This document shows, one piece after another, positions 19,224 to 27,420 of a stretch of 54,320 bases of DNA. Location of the stretch: NCBI RefSeq assembly GCF_004570865.1, contig NZ_SPQS01000035.1, positions 1-54,320 on the forward strand. Reading direction: 5' to 3'. Both the position numbers and the translations under genes were made by a program. The DNA is from Bradyrhizobium frederickii (lineage in GTDB: Bacteria > Pseudomonadota > Alphaproteobacteria > Rhizobiales > Xanthobacteraceae). How positions within the stretch are numbered: the stretch's first letter is position 1; each line of letters opens with the position of its first letter. The notes under the pieces were generated by a model. It was not told where the DNA came from. It ran no database searches and saw only the letters and a program-made list of their open reading frames with translations.

Positions 19224-20660
19224 ATGCTGTTCAATTCCTACCCGTTCATCCTGCTGTTCCTGCCCCTGGTGCTGGCAGGCTATTTCTGGCTCGGGCGGCG
19301 CAGCAATCTCACGCCGGTGATCTGGCTGGCACTGACCTCGCTCGCCTTCTACGCCATCGGCAACTGGCAGTTCGTGGCCCTGTTGCTTCTGTCGATCGCC
19401 TTCAACTACGGCGTCGGCCATCTTCTGATCGTGTCGGAGCTCGGCCCGTCACGACGAAAGGCGGTGCTCGCGCTTGGCGTCGCTGGCGATCTCGTCGTGC
19501 TCGGCATCTTCAAATATGCCGGTTTCGTCACCGAGAACGTCAACGCGCTGTTCGGCACGCATGTCGCGGTCCACATCCTGCTGCCGGTCGGCATCTCCTT
19601 CTATACGTTCACGCAGATCGCGTTCCTGGTCGATGCCTATCGCGGCCAGGTCGCGGCCTACGCGCTGCCGCATTACGCGCTGTTCGTGACTTACTTCCCG
19701 CATCTGATCGCCGGGCCCATCCTCCACCACAAGGACATGATCCCGCAATTCGAGCAGGAAAAATCCAAACATCCCGACGCGCATCTCATCCTGTGCGGCG
19801 TCATCATCTTCGCCATCGGCCTGTTCAAGAAGACCTGTCTCGCCGACGGCATCCAGCCGCTGGTCGCGCTCGCCTTCGAGGCGCGCTCGCCGAGCTTCGA
19901 CCAGGCGTGGCTGGGTGCGCTCGCCTACACGTTCCAGCTCTATTTCGACTTCTCCGGCTATTCCGACATGGCGATCGGGATCTCGCTGATGTTCGGCATC
20001 TTCCTGCCCGTGAACTTCAACTCGCCTTACAAGGCGACCAGCATCGTCGAGTTCTGGCGCCGCTGGCACGTGACGCTGTCGCAATTCTTGCGCGACTATC
20101 TCTACATCCCGCTCGGCGGCAATCGCAGGGGACGCGTGCTGCGCTACGCCAATCTGATGATCACGATGCTGCTCGGCGGGCTCTGGCACGGCGCCGCCTG
20201 GACCTTCGTCATCTGGGGCGCGCTGCACGGCGCCTATCTCTGTGTCAATCACGCCTTCAATGCGCTGGTGCCGACGATCCCATCTGGTCTCGCGCGGCCG
20301 GCCCGTATCGCGGGAGCTGCGCTGACATTCTTGGCCGTCGTCGTCGCCTGGGTGTTCTTCCGCGCCGAGAGCGTCACATGGGCGCTGCGCGTGCTGCAGG
20401 CCATGGCCGATCCCTCGAATATCGTCTTCGGCCGCGAGGAGATCGCGGCCCTGGTAATGGTCGCCATCTACGCCGCGCTGGTGTGGCTGGCGCCGAACAC
20501 GCAAACGCTCATGGGATACGATCACGCCGGCCGCAGGGTCGGCGAAGCCTTGCGGGCAGGGCGGATGCGGCCGCTGTTCCTCTATGCGGCGTCGCTGGTG
20601 CTCGCGTTCGGAATCCTGGGCATCCAGAGCCACAGCGAATTCATCTATTTCCGGTTCTGA
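19224..20660 (+). CDS. MBOAT-family membrane O-acyltransferase (AlgI-like)
   Basis: The 478-residue polytopic membrane protein has about ten or more hydrophobic helices. Family signatures are WRRWHVTLSQFLRDYLYIPLG (conserved His near 282) and GGLWHGAAWTFVIWG (catalytic His near 321). AlgI/PatA/DltB relatives move an acyl group, usually acetyl, across the cytoplasmic membrane for transfer to an exported polysaccharide or wall polymer. I chose the ATG at 19224; an upstream in-frame TTG adds 13 Pro/Arg-rich residues with no support. The stop overlaps the next start (TGATG), so it pairs with the SGNH-like gene. The polymer is unknown. Confidence 0.9.
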   Translation: MLFNSYPFILLFLPLVLAGYFWLGRRSNLTPVIWLALTSLAFYAIGNWQFVALLLLSIAFNYGVGHLLIVSELGPSRRKAVLALGVAGDLVVLGIFKYAGFVTENVNALFGTHVAVHILLPVGISFYTFTQIAFLVDAYRGQVAAYALPHYALFVTYFPHLIAGPILHHKDMIPQFEQEKSKHPDAHLILCGVIIFAIGLFKKTCLADGIQPLVALAFEARSPSFDQAWLGALAYTFQLYFDFSGYSDMAIGISLMFGIFLPVNFNSPYKATSIVEFWRRWHVTLSQFLRDYLYIPLGGNRRGRVLRYANLMITMLLGGLWHGAAWTFVIWGALHGAYLCVNHAFNALVPTIPSGLARPARIAGAALTFLAVVVAWVFFRAESVTWALRVLQAMADPSNIVFGREEIAALVMVAIYAALVWLAPNTQTLMGYDHAGRRVGEALRAGRMRPLFLYAASLVLAFGILGIQSHSEFIYFRF

Positions 20661-21763
20661 TGCGCGGGAATTTCACACATCTGGCGCGTCTTCTGCTCGC
20701 GAGCATCGTGTGCGTGCTGGGCGCCGCAGCGCTCACCTATGCCGTCGATCCCCTGCAGCTGTTCCGCCCTTCGCGTCTTGCCTTCTATTCCGACGACACG
20801 CGCATGCAGAATGCCGGGCTGATCCGCAGCCAGTCGTTCGACACTGCTTTCATGGGCACCTCGCTCGCAATCCATTTCCGCCAGAGCGACATTGACCGCG
20901 CGCTCGGCGTGCATTCGCTCAAGCTGGCGATGACCGGCTCCAACTCGCGCCAGCAGGCTTTCGTGCTGGAGCAGGCGATCGGGCGCGGCGCCAGGCGTGT
21001 GATCTGGGCGATGGACGATTTCATCTTCATCGATGCCGCCGATATCGAGGCCGATCCTTATCTCTCCGTCGATCTCTATCGCGGGACGGCGAAGGGCGTT
21101 GCGTCCTATCTGTTCAGCGCCGCGATGGCGAAGGAATCCATGTTCGCGCTGCTGCGCTCGGTCCCGCCATTGCGGCAGCCGCTGACCCGGGCGGCGCCGT
21201 TCCTGCCTGTGAAATTCGCGCTGCCTGACGTCAACGACATCTACGCGCTGCCGCGGGATTTCGACGTCGCGCGCGACTACAATGCGAAGAAGACGCTCGC
21301 TGCCTTCGCCTACATTACCAATCCCACGCGCAGCCGCTTCCTCGGCGAAGGCTACAATTATGAGGCCATGGTCCGGCATTTCGAGCGCGATGCCGTCGGC
21401 CTGATCGCGCGTCACCCCGACGTGACCTTTGACGTCTACTTCCCGCCCTATTCGATCCTGCAATTCGTCGCGATGCGCGAGGCCTCGCCTGCCACGCTGA
21501 AGATCGTTACCGATCTCACGGCCGTCATCGCACAGCGCCTGACCCAGCTTCCCAATGTGCACCTGCACGATTTCCGCGCGATCAAATCGGTGACGCACGA
21601 TCTGAACAATTACGGCGACGTCATCCACCATTCGCCGGTGGTGGACGCCATGGTGCTGAGATGGCTGGCGAGCGGGGAGTATCGCGCCGATCCGAAGCAG
21701 CCGACCGCGTCGCTGGAGGAGCTGAAGGCGCAGGTCGAGGCGTATCGCGTGCCACAGCCGTAA
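20660..21763 (+). CDS. SGNH-like secreted or membrane-anchored acyl-transfer partner of the MBOAT protein
   Basis: The 367-residue protein has one N-terminal hydrophobic helix (LLLASIVCVLGAAALTYAV) acting as signal or anchor. Two SGNH-type catalytic blocks can be read: Ser68 in FMGTSLAIHF (GxS block) and Asp320-x-x-His323 in NYGDVIHHS (DxxH block). Its start overlaps the MBOAT stop by one base. In AlgI-AlgJ/X, PatA-PatB and DltB-DltD systems, an MBOAT protein is paired with such a protein that completes acyl transfer outside the membrane. The same role is inferred here. Overall similarity to named families is not obvious by eye. Confidence 0.75.
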   Translation: MRGNFTHLARLLLASIVCVLGAAALTYAVDPLQLFRPSRLAFYSDDTRMQNAGLIRSQSFDTAFMGTSLAIHFRQSDIDRALGVHSLKLAMTGSNSRQQAFVLEQAIGRGARRVIWAMDDFIFIDAADIEADPYLSVDLYRGTAKGVASYLFSAAMAKESMFALLRSVPPLRQPLTRAAPFLPVKFALPDVNDIYALPRDFDVARDYNAKKTLAAFAYITNPTRSRFLGEGYNYEAMVRHFERDAVGLIARHPDVTFDVYFPPYSILQFVAMREASPATLKIVTDLTAVIAQRLTQLPNVHLHDFRAIKSVTHDLNNYGDVIHHSPVVDAMVLRWLASGEYRADPKQPTASLEELKAQVEAYRVPQP

Positions 21764-21770
21764 CCCAACA

Positions 21771-21968
21771 CTCCGCCGTCGTCCCGGACAAGCGCGCCTC
21801 AAGCGCGCGCAGATCCGGGATCCATAACCACAGGGCGGAGATTGGTGCGAGCTGGTAACTCCGAGTCTTCGCCAAACCACGTCCTGTGGCTATGGATCCC
21901 GGATCTGCGCTCCGCGCTGACGACGCTGCGCGTTGCCAGAGCTACGCTTGTCCGGGACGACAGCGGAG
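21771..21968. repeat. 200-bp nested inverted repeat
   Basis: The outer arms around CTCCGCCGTCGTCCCGGACA (from 21771) pair with the sequence ending at 21968 (TGTCCGGGACGACAGCGGAG) with one mismatch. Inner arms around GATCCGGGATCCATA and TATGGATCCCGGATC also pair. It separates the convergent SGNH-like and aminotransferase genes and may stop transcription from both sides. Confidence 0.75.
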
Positions 21969-21979
21969 TTTGGCTCCAG

Positions 21980-23167
21980 TTACACCGCCACCTCGTCGCC
22001 GAGATACGACACCGCCGCCTCCAGTCCGCCCTTGCCGTGCGGGATCTTCAGCGCGTTGAGGCCGACCTCGATCACGCCGAGCGTGCCGAGCAGCATCGGC
22101 GCGTTGACGTGGCCCATATGGGCGATGCGGAAGGCCTGGCCGGAGAGGTCGCCGATGCCGGTTCCGAGCACCACGCCGCACTTGTCCTTGCAATAGCGTT
22201 GCAGCACCGCGGGATCGTAGCCGTTGCTCATGGTCACCGTGGTCACGGTGTTGGAGCGCTCGCTCGCTTCGGCGACGTTGAAGCCGAGCACCTGGCCTTC
22301 CGCCCAGACGGCAACGGCGCGGCGCGCGGCTTCGCCGAGCAGGCTGTGGCGGCGGAAGGCATTCTCAAGCCCTTCCTCGTGCAGCATGTCGATCGCGCGG
22401 CGCAGCGCGAACAACAGATGCACCGGCGCGGTGCCGGCATATTTGCGATAATTCTCGGTGCCCTCGCGCTCGCTCCAGCTCCAATAGGGCGTCGACATAT
22501 TGGCCTTCTTGTGCACCTCGAGCGCACGGGCATTGGCGGCGACGAAGCCGAGGCCGGGCGGCGTCATCAGGCCCTTCTGCGAGCCGGACATCGCGACGTC
22601 GATGCCCCATTTATCCATCTCGAACTCCATGCAGCCTAGCGAGGCCACGGTGTCGACCATGTACAGCGCGGGATGCCCGGACGCCTTGATCGCCTTGCCG
22701 ATCGCCTCGATGTCATTCTGCACGCCTGAGGCCGTGTCGACCTGGACCACGACGACGGCCTTGATGGTGTGCTCCTTGTCGCGGCGCAGGCGCTCCTCGA
22801 CCTCGTGCGGCCGTACCGCGCGGCGCCAGTCGCCCTTGAGCACCTCGACCTCGGCGCCCATCAGCGCCGCCGCATTGCCCCAGCCGATCGCGAAGCGGCC
22901 GCTCTCCAGCACCAGCACCTTGTCGCCGCGCGACAACACGTTGCTGAGCGCGGCTTCCCAGGCGCCGTGACCGTTGGCGATGTAGATGTAGGACTTGCCC
23001 TTGGTCGCAAACAGCTTCGAGATGTCGCCGAGCAGGCTCTCGGTCAGGTCGAGCATCTCCTTGGAATAGATGTCGATCGCCGGACGGTGCATCGCCCGCA
23101 GCACTTCGTCGGGCATCGTGGTGGGCCCGGGGATGGCCAGAAACTCCCGGCCCGCGCGAACGGTCAT
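21980..23167 (-). CDS. Class V aminotransferase, serine-glyoxylate / alanine-glyoxylate type
   Basis: The 395-residue PLP enzyme has GPTTMPDEVLRAM at the N-terminus, a phosphate-binding ANGHGAWEAALSN segment, VDTVASLG with the pyridine-contacting Asp, and the Schiff-base Lys in SGSQKGLMTPPG. This arrangement fits the SgaA/AGT group, which moves the amino group from serine or alanine to glyoxylate in C1 and photorespiratory-type metabolism. Length is normal. The neighbours do not form a serine-cycle operon, so the in vivo substrates are uncertain. Confidence 0.9.
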   Translation of the reverse strand: MTVRAGREFLAIPGPTTMPDEVLRAMHRPAIDIYSKEMLDLTESLLGDISKLFATKGKSYIYIANGHGAWEAALSNVLSRGDKVLVLESGRFAIGWGNAAALMGAEVEVLKGDWRRAVRPHEVEERLRRDKEHTIKAVVVVQVDTASGVQNDIEAIGKAIKASGHPALYMVDTVASLGCMEFEMDKWGIDVAMSGSQKGLMTPPGLGFVAANARALEVHKKANMSTPYWSWSEREGTENYRKYAGTAPVHLLFALRRAIDMLHEEGLENAFRRHSLLGEAARRAVAVWAEGQVLGFNVAEASERSNTVTTVTMSNGYDPAVLQRYCKDKCGVVLGTGIGDLSGQAFRIAHMGHVNAPMLLGTLGVIEVGLNALKIPHGKGGLEAAVSYLGDEVAV

Positions 23168-23267
23168 TGCTGTCAGTCCTTGTTGTCAGAGAACAGGATG
23201 GTGGGTCGCTGAATCACGTTTTACGCGCGGCTTGGGTTTGAGAAAAGCACGTAAAACGCAGGTCTGG

Positions 23268-23990
23268 TTATCGCTTCGTCTCGCGGCAGCCGGCGGCTTC
23301 GGCCTCCTCGACCGAGCAGAACCAGCGGGTGCCCTTGCTGATCTTCATCTTGATCTGGGTGTACCAGCGGCTGGTCGGCTGGTGAAAGATGCACTCGCCG
23401 GCGCTGTTGACGTTGCCCTTGATGGTGCAATCCGGGGAGGGGGCGACCGGGCCCGAGGCCGAGGCGAGCAGCACCGCATGCGCCCCGTCGGGCGCCTTGG
23501 TGGCGCCGAGGATGGTCGTCTTCTTGTTGCGCTCACGCCAGTCCCAGGGCGCGATGAAGGCCCCCTGCCACATCCCGGCTTTGGCCTCGCGCGCAGCCTT
23601 TTCGTCGGCTTCGTAATCGTGGGACACGCGGGTATAGGCCAGCGCCCAGCCGCTGCGCACCAGCCATTTCTGGATGTCTTCGCCGTCAACCTCGCAGCGC
23701 GCCACGGTGCGGCCGCGGCGGTCGATCGACCGCGTGTGGCAGACCCAGTTCTTGCCGTCGGCATATTTGGCGAGCTCGTCGCGCGCCGCGATCCCGCAAG
23801 TCCAGCGCTCGGTCTTGGTGTTGAGGCAGAGCTGGTCGATCGCCGGCGCGTCGATGCCGCCGAGCCGGATCCGCGTATTGCCGATCACGACGGCATCGCC
23901 GGCGCGAACTTTTGCGATGCCGGTGATGTCGGCGGCGTGCGCGAGCGAGGGGGCGAGCAAAGCAAGCGCAATCAGGAATCTTCGCAACAT
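23268..23990 (-). CDS. Secreted thermonuclease (SNase-like) family protein
   Basis: The 240-residue protein starts at ATG 23990 with a clear signal peptide (RRFLIALALLAPSLAHA). The SNase-like OB fold runs about 22-150: RAGDAVVIGNTRIRLGGIDA holds the metal-side Asp, and the GRTVARC and GWALAY segments follow. A Cys-containing C-terminal extension of about 90 residues carries TRWFCSVEEAEAAGC. Expected activity is Ca-dependent nuclease in the periplasm or outside the cell. Some relatives have lost catalytic residues, and I cannot confirm the second catalytic Arg/Glu by eye. Confidence 0.85.
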   Translation of the reverse strand: MLRRFLIALALLAPSLAHAADITGIAKVRAGDAVVIGNTRIRLGGIDAPAIDQLCLNTKTERWTCGIAARDELAKYADGKNWVCHTRSIDRRGRTVARCEVDGEDIQKWLVRSGWALAYTRVSHDYEADEKAAREAKAGMWQGAFIAPWDWRERNKKTTILGATKAPDGAHAVLLASASGPVAPSPDCTIKGNVNSAGECIFHQPTSRWYTQIKMKISKGTRWFCSVEEAEAAGCRETKR

Positions 23991-24107
23991 GCCGGTCCGC
24001 GTGTGATGAAATCTCGATAGACGGCGCAATTGTGGTCGGCTTTTGGCCGGTCGGCCAGCTTCTGCTTCGCAGAGAGCCTTTCAACTTCCCGTCATTGCGG
24101 GAGGTGC

Positions 24108-24199
24108 CGTAGGGTGGGCAAAGCGGAGCATGCCCACCATTTCTCGCAATTCGTCGAAAGCCGGTGGGCACGGCGCTCTGCGCCTTTGCCCACCCTACG
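24108..24199. repeat. GTAGGGTGGGCAAAG inverted repeat (family B, copy 1)
   Basis: Perfect 16-bp arms CGTAGGGTGGGCAAAG (24108-24123) and CTTTGCCCACCCTACG (24184-24199) flank about 60 bp. The same arms recur at 27245-27343. It ends just 5 bp short of the stop of the next gene. Confidence 0.85.
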
Positions 24200-24203
24200 A
24201 GAC

Positions 24204-25931
24204 CTACCCCCGCGCCATCGCCCGCTTCGCCAGCGCCAGCCCCATCAGCACGAAGGCCGACGTCACCTCCGGCCCGCCCACCAGGATCCGCGTCGGCGTC
24301 TTCATCTTGTTCCACTCATAGGCGCGGAACGGGCCGCGACGGCCGCCTTCGCCGATGGCACTGACGATCACGCTCAGCGCCGGTGCGAAGGCGCGCGGGT
24401 CGGCGCCGAGATGGCCGAGTGCGATCAGCGCCAGCGCGGCGTCGAACACGTTCATCTCCGCGGCCATCAGCTCGCCCTTGACGTAGGACAACACGCGATC
24501 GCGGATGAAGTCGAAATCGCCGCCGGGATCGATCGCGGCCTGCGCCGCCAGCGGCAGCGCCAGGAAGGCCGCATAGCAGCGGCCGAAATAGGCGCTGTAG
24601 AGTTCCGGCAGGTAATAGATGTGGGAACGCGGATTGGCGAAGGCGGCGCTCGCAGCCAGCCGCTTCTGGAAGCCGATGATGCGATGCACCGTGGCGAGCC
24701 GCGACGGCGTCTCCAGGACTTTCCAGCGCGCGAGGTTGCGAAAGCTCACCTCGAGAATGTCGAGATTGAGCGTCGGATCGAGATCGTTGCCGTAGGGCCG
24801 CTCGCCCTCGAGGTTGTCGATCCAGGTCGCGACTCCGCCCTCGTAATCGATATTGTCGTTGAGCGGCACGGTCACGCGCGGCGCGTTGATTCCGGCGCGC
24901 ACCTGGTAGCCGGAATAGAAGTCGAGCAGCGGCTGGTCGATGATCGGATCAAGGCAGCCGGCCTGCGTCGCTGCCGAGATCGAGCACGCCGTGGTGTCGC
25001 AATCCGGCACGTAGATGCCGAAGCCGAGATCCTGCTTGATCTGCGCGAAGTAGCGCGAGAAGCGCGGATGCGGCGCGGGTGCCAGCGCGGTGACGACGTT
25101 GAAGCGCGCGCCGTCGATGCCCTCGACCTCCTCGCGGCTGGTGTTGACGCAGAAATCCACCATGTCGGCGATGGCGCGCTGTGCTGCGACCTTGTCGGCG
25201 GGTGAGGCGAGGCCGGTCTCGCCGTAGCTCAGCAGCGCCTCGATGAAGAACGCGTCGTAATAGGCCGAGCGGTGCCGGATCTGCATCGGCTCCCACATCG
25301 GCTCGGCGATTCCTCGCCACGGCGGATTGACGACGGCCCGGGCCGGCGAGCGCGCGATGAAGACGCGGGCGAGGTTGAACAGCAGCGAGGAATTCTTGTA
25401 GCCGCGGGCATTGAGGCCCGTGAGCGCCATGATCAGCTCGCGGCCGCGAAAATCGGGATCGCCGATCAGATTGAAGGCGGCATAGGTCGGCAGGAAGCCG
25501 TTCTTGCGGTAGGAGCCGAGCAGATGCTGCGCGCAATCCCGGATCACGGCGTCGATCTGCGCCTCGGGCGGTGTGGAACCGGTGAACATCGCCGGCGGCG
25601 GCTTGGGATGGTCGAGCGCGATGCTGTCGACGAGATCGGCGACCGGCTGGCCCACCGCCGCCCAGTCGGGTTCGGCCTCGTCGCGGGCACGTACCAGCGC
25701 CTCGCGCAGCGCCGTCAGCCTGGCCTCGTCGCGCAGCTCGGGCAGCCCGGCCCGCCGCAGCAGCACCCGCAGCGCGGGATTGCCGAGCGCGGTCTTGTAG
25801 AACTTGGCCAGATGCGGATCGCCGCTGGCCGGGCCCGATAGGACGGGATCGCACACGTCGTAAAGTGAAGGGCCGTCCTTCGGCGCCAGCAGCGCCCGGC
25901 AGGCAGCGCCGGCAAAATAATGAAAGCTCAT
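24204..25931 (-). CDS. Uncharacterised 575-aa protein with a DxDTTA motif (possible class II terpene cyclase-like fold)
   Basis: I do not recognise a named family. The protein has no signal peptide or membrane helix and is rich in Ala, Leu and aromatic residues, with repeated helical patterns. Asp310-Cys-Asp312-Thr-Thr-Ala (VPDCDTTACSI) resembles the DxDD(T/S)A acid motif of class II terpene cyclases. In particular it is like the DxDTT variant known from the tuberculosinyl-type cyclase Rv3377c, at a similar relative position. Later segments (NLDILEVSFRNLA; IIGFQKRL...; YYLPELYSAYFGRCYAAF) have the spacing of alpha-toroid repeats. No prenyl-diphosphate synthase lies nearby. The ATG at 25931 is chosen; the frame extends upstream without support. 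Confidence 0.6.
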   Translation of the reverse strand: MSFHYFAGAACRALLAPKDGPSLYDVCDPVLSGPASGDPHLAKFYKTALGNPALRVLLRRAGLPELRDEARLTALREALVRARDEAEPDWAAVGQPVADLVDSIALDHPKPPPAMFTGSTPPEAQIDAVIRDCAQHLLGSYRKNGFLPTYAAFNLIGDPDFRGRELIMALTGLNARGYKNSSLLFNLARVFIARSPARAVVNPPWRGIAEPMWEPMQIRHRSAYYDAFFIEALLSYGETGLASPADKVAAQRAIADMVDFCVNTSREEVEGIDGARFNVVTALAPAPHPRFSRYFAQIKQDLGFGIYVPDCDTTACSISAATQAGCLDPIIDQPLLDFYSGYQVRAGINAPRVTVPLNDNIDYEGGVATWIDNLEGERPYGNDLDPTLNLDILEVSFRNLARWKVLETPSRLATVHRIIGFQKRLAASAAFANPRSHIYYLPELYSAYFGRCYAAFLALPLAAQAAIDPGGDFDFIRDRVLSYVKGELMAAEMNVFDAALALIALGHLGADPRAFAPALSVIVSAIGEGGRRGPFRAYEWNKMKTPTRILVGGPEVTSAFVLMGLALAKRAMARG

Positions 25932-26373
25932 GAAGTACCTGGTCGCGGGGCTTTGGCGGGGTCTTGGCGGGTCTTGGCCAGGGGCCGGCCAGCGCACTCC
26001 CAGCCGCGCGCCACCCCCTGCAAGTCGTTGAAAAAGCTATCCGGATTCGCAGGAAAAACAAATGTGATGAAAGTCACGGAAGAAGCCGGCACGAAGGCTG
26101 CATGATCGGGCCCGGAAGGGTACGGGGAGAGCAGGAAATGCAGCAATCCAGGCAACGGAATTATCAAGGATCTTCAGCAGCTTAGCTGAAATTCTGAGCA
26201 ATCTGTTGCCGGGCGCCCTATATCCGGTTAAAGGTTTGTTTGGTGCGGCGCCGCAAATTGCGCGCAATTCGGGGGCACATCCCCGGCCAATCCCTCAAAC
26301 CTAAAGACGCTATCGCGCTACTCAAACAGTGTGCGCGCGCTTGGCTGGTCTTTGGCACAGGAAACGAACCGAG
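25932..26373. other. 442-bp divergent intergenic region
   Basis: This gap separates the divergent DxDTTA protein and pseudo-caspase genes. It holds a short tandem repeat (GGCGGGGTCTTGGCGGGTCT region, 25955-25977) and a 14-bp palindrome at 26256-26269. No convincing ORF or RNA gene was seen. It probably carries both promoters. Confidence 0.5.
26256..26269. promoter_or_regulatory. 14-bp palindrome AATTGCGCGCAATT
   Basis: This perfect palindrome lies about 105 bp upstream of the pseudo-caspase start in the divergent gap. It may be an operator, though short GC-flanked palindromes can arise by chance. Confidence 0.25.
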
Positions 26374-27222
26374 ATGAATGTAAAGCAGCTCGACCTTTCC
26401 CGACGCACCATCGCGGTGGCCGCTGCCCTGATCGGCACGGTCTCGCTGGTGATCGGCGCCCATGCTGCTCTCAACATGCGTGCGATCGATGCCGCCAAGG
26501 CCGTCTCGACCGACCAGATCACCGGCTCGATCGGCCAGTCCTCGCGCCTCGCGCTGGTCATCGGCAATGGACATTATCCGGACGCCAGCGCGCCGCTGAC
26601 GCAGTCGATCAACGACGCCCGCGCGCTGTCCTCGTCCCTGCGCAAGAACGGCTTTGACGTCGACATGGTGGAAGACGCGACCCGGGACGACATGGTCCGT
26701 GCCGTGAGCCGCCTGAAGTCCCGGATCAAGCCCGACAGCGTCGTCATGCTGTTCTTCGGCGGCTACGGCGTGCAGGCCGGCCGCGAGAGCTACATGCTGC
26801 CGGTCGACGCCGTGATCTGGAAGGAAAGCGACGTCCGCCGCCAGGGCGTCTCGATCGACGGCGTGCTCGACATGATGAAGGAGCAGGGCGCCAAGGCCAA
26901 GCTCGTCGTCGTCGACGCCTCCCGCCGTAACCCCTACGAGCGCCGCTTCCGCTCCTACAGCCACGGTCTGGCGCCGATCAGCGCGTCCGACAATGCGCTG
27001 ATCCTCTCCTCGGCCTCGCCCGGCAAGGTCGTCGACGACGGCAAGGGCGACCACAGCGTGCTGGTCAGCGAGTTCCTGAGCAACCTCAATGCCAAGGGCA
27101 GCGCCGAAAGCGTCTTCAACAAGACCCGCCTCGCCATCTCCCGCGCCAGCGAAGGCGACCAGGTCCCGACCGTCTCCTCCTCGCTGCTCGAAGACGTCCA
27201 TTTCGGCGAAGCCGGCGGCTAG
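26374..27222 (+). CDS. Caspase-like (C14) protein with both catalytic residues replaced
   Basis: The 282-residue protein starts at ATG 26374 after an AGGAAACGA site and has an N-terminal hydrophobic segment (IAVAAALIGTVSLVIGAHAA) that is a signal or anchor. The caspase/metacaspase p20 fold is clear: RLALVIGNGHYPDASAPL, then the SGHG-like block now reads FGGYGVQAG (Tyr131 in place of His). The DACR block reads VVDASRRNPY (Ser183 in place of Cys). The substrate-side region ASPGKVVDDG is kept. With Tyr-Ser instead of His-Cys it should not be a protease and may act as a periplasmic scaffold or binding protein. Such YS variants are known among rhizobial caspase homologues, to my recollection. Confidence 0.88.
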   Translation: MNVKQLDLSRRTIAVAAALIGTVSLVIGAHAALNMRAIDAAKAVSTDQITGSIGQSSRLALVIGNGHYPDASAPLTQSINDARALSSSLRKNGFDVDMVEDATRDDMVRAVSRLKSRIKPDSVVMLFFGGYGVQAGRESYMLPVDAVIWKESDVRRQGVSIDGVLDMMKEQGAKAKLVVVDASRRNPYERRFRSYSHGLAPISASDNALILSSASPGKVVDDGKGDHSVLVSEFLSNLNAKGSAESVFNKTRLAISRASEGDQVPTVSSSLLEDVHFGEAGG

Positions 27223-27244
27223 TTTTTCGCGGGCTCGCGAGCTC

Positions 27245-27343
27245 TCGTAGGGTGGGCAAAGACGCGTAAGCGTCGTGCCCACCATTTTTCCCAGGATTGC
27301 GAGAGAAAGTCGTGGGCACGCTACGCTTTGCCCACCCTACGAT
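27245..27343. repeat. GTAGGGTGGGCAAAG inverted repeat (family B, copy 2)
   Basis: The perfect 17-bp arms TCGTAGGGTGGGCAAAG (27245-27261) and its complement (27327-27343) match the copy at 24108-24199. The interior differs. It lies between the convergent pseudo-caspase and RND adaptor genes and is followed by a short block (27370-27415) that looks like part of another dispersed repeat. Confidence 0.85.
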
Positions 27344-27420
27344 TGCCGTGCTCTGGCGCGCTCTGCTCCCACAACATCATTGCTTCGTCGCAGAGCTCCT
27401 CGCAATGACGGCTGTGGCGG

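Noticed and set aside
19097..20659. Upstream extension of the SGNH-like frame through the MBOAT gene
   Set aside because: Out-of-frame reading of the MBOAT gene; the true start is the coupled ATG at 20660.
23217..23259. CGTTTTACG...CGTAAAACG inverted repeat
   Set aside because: Only 9-bp arms with a 25-nt loop and no T-run in the right place. It could be a weak terminator or operator but support is too thin for a feature.
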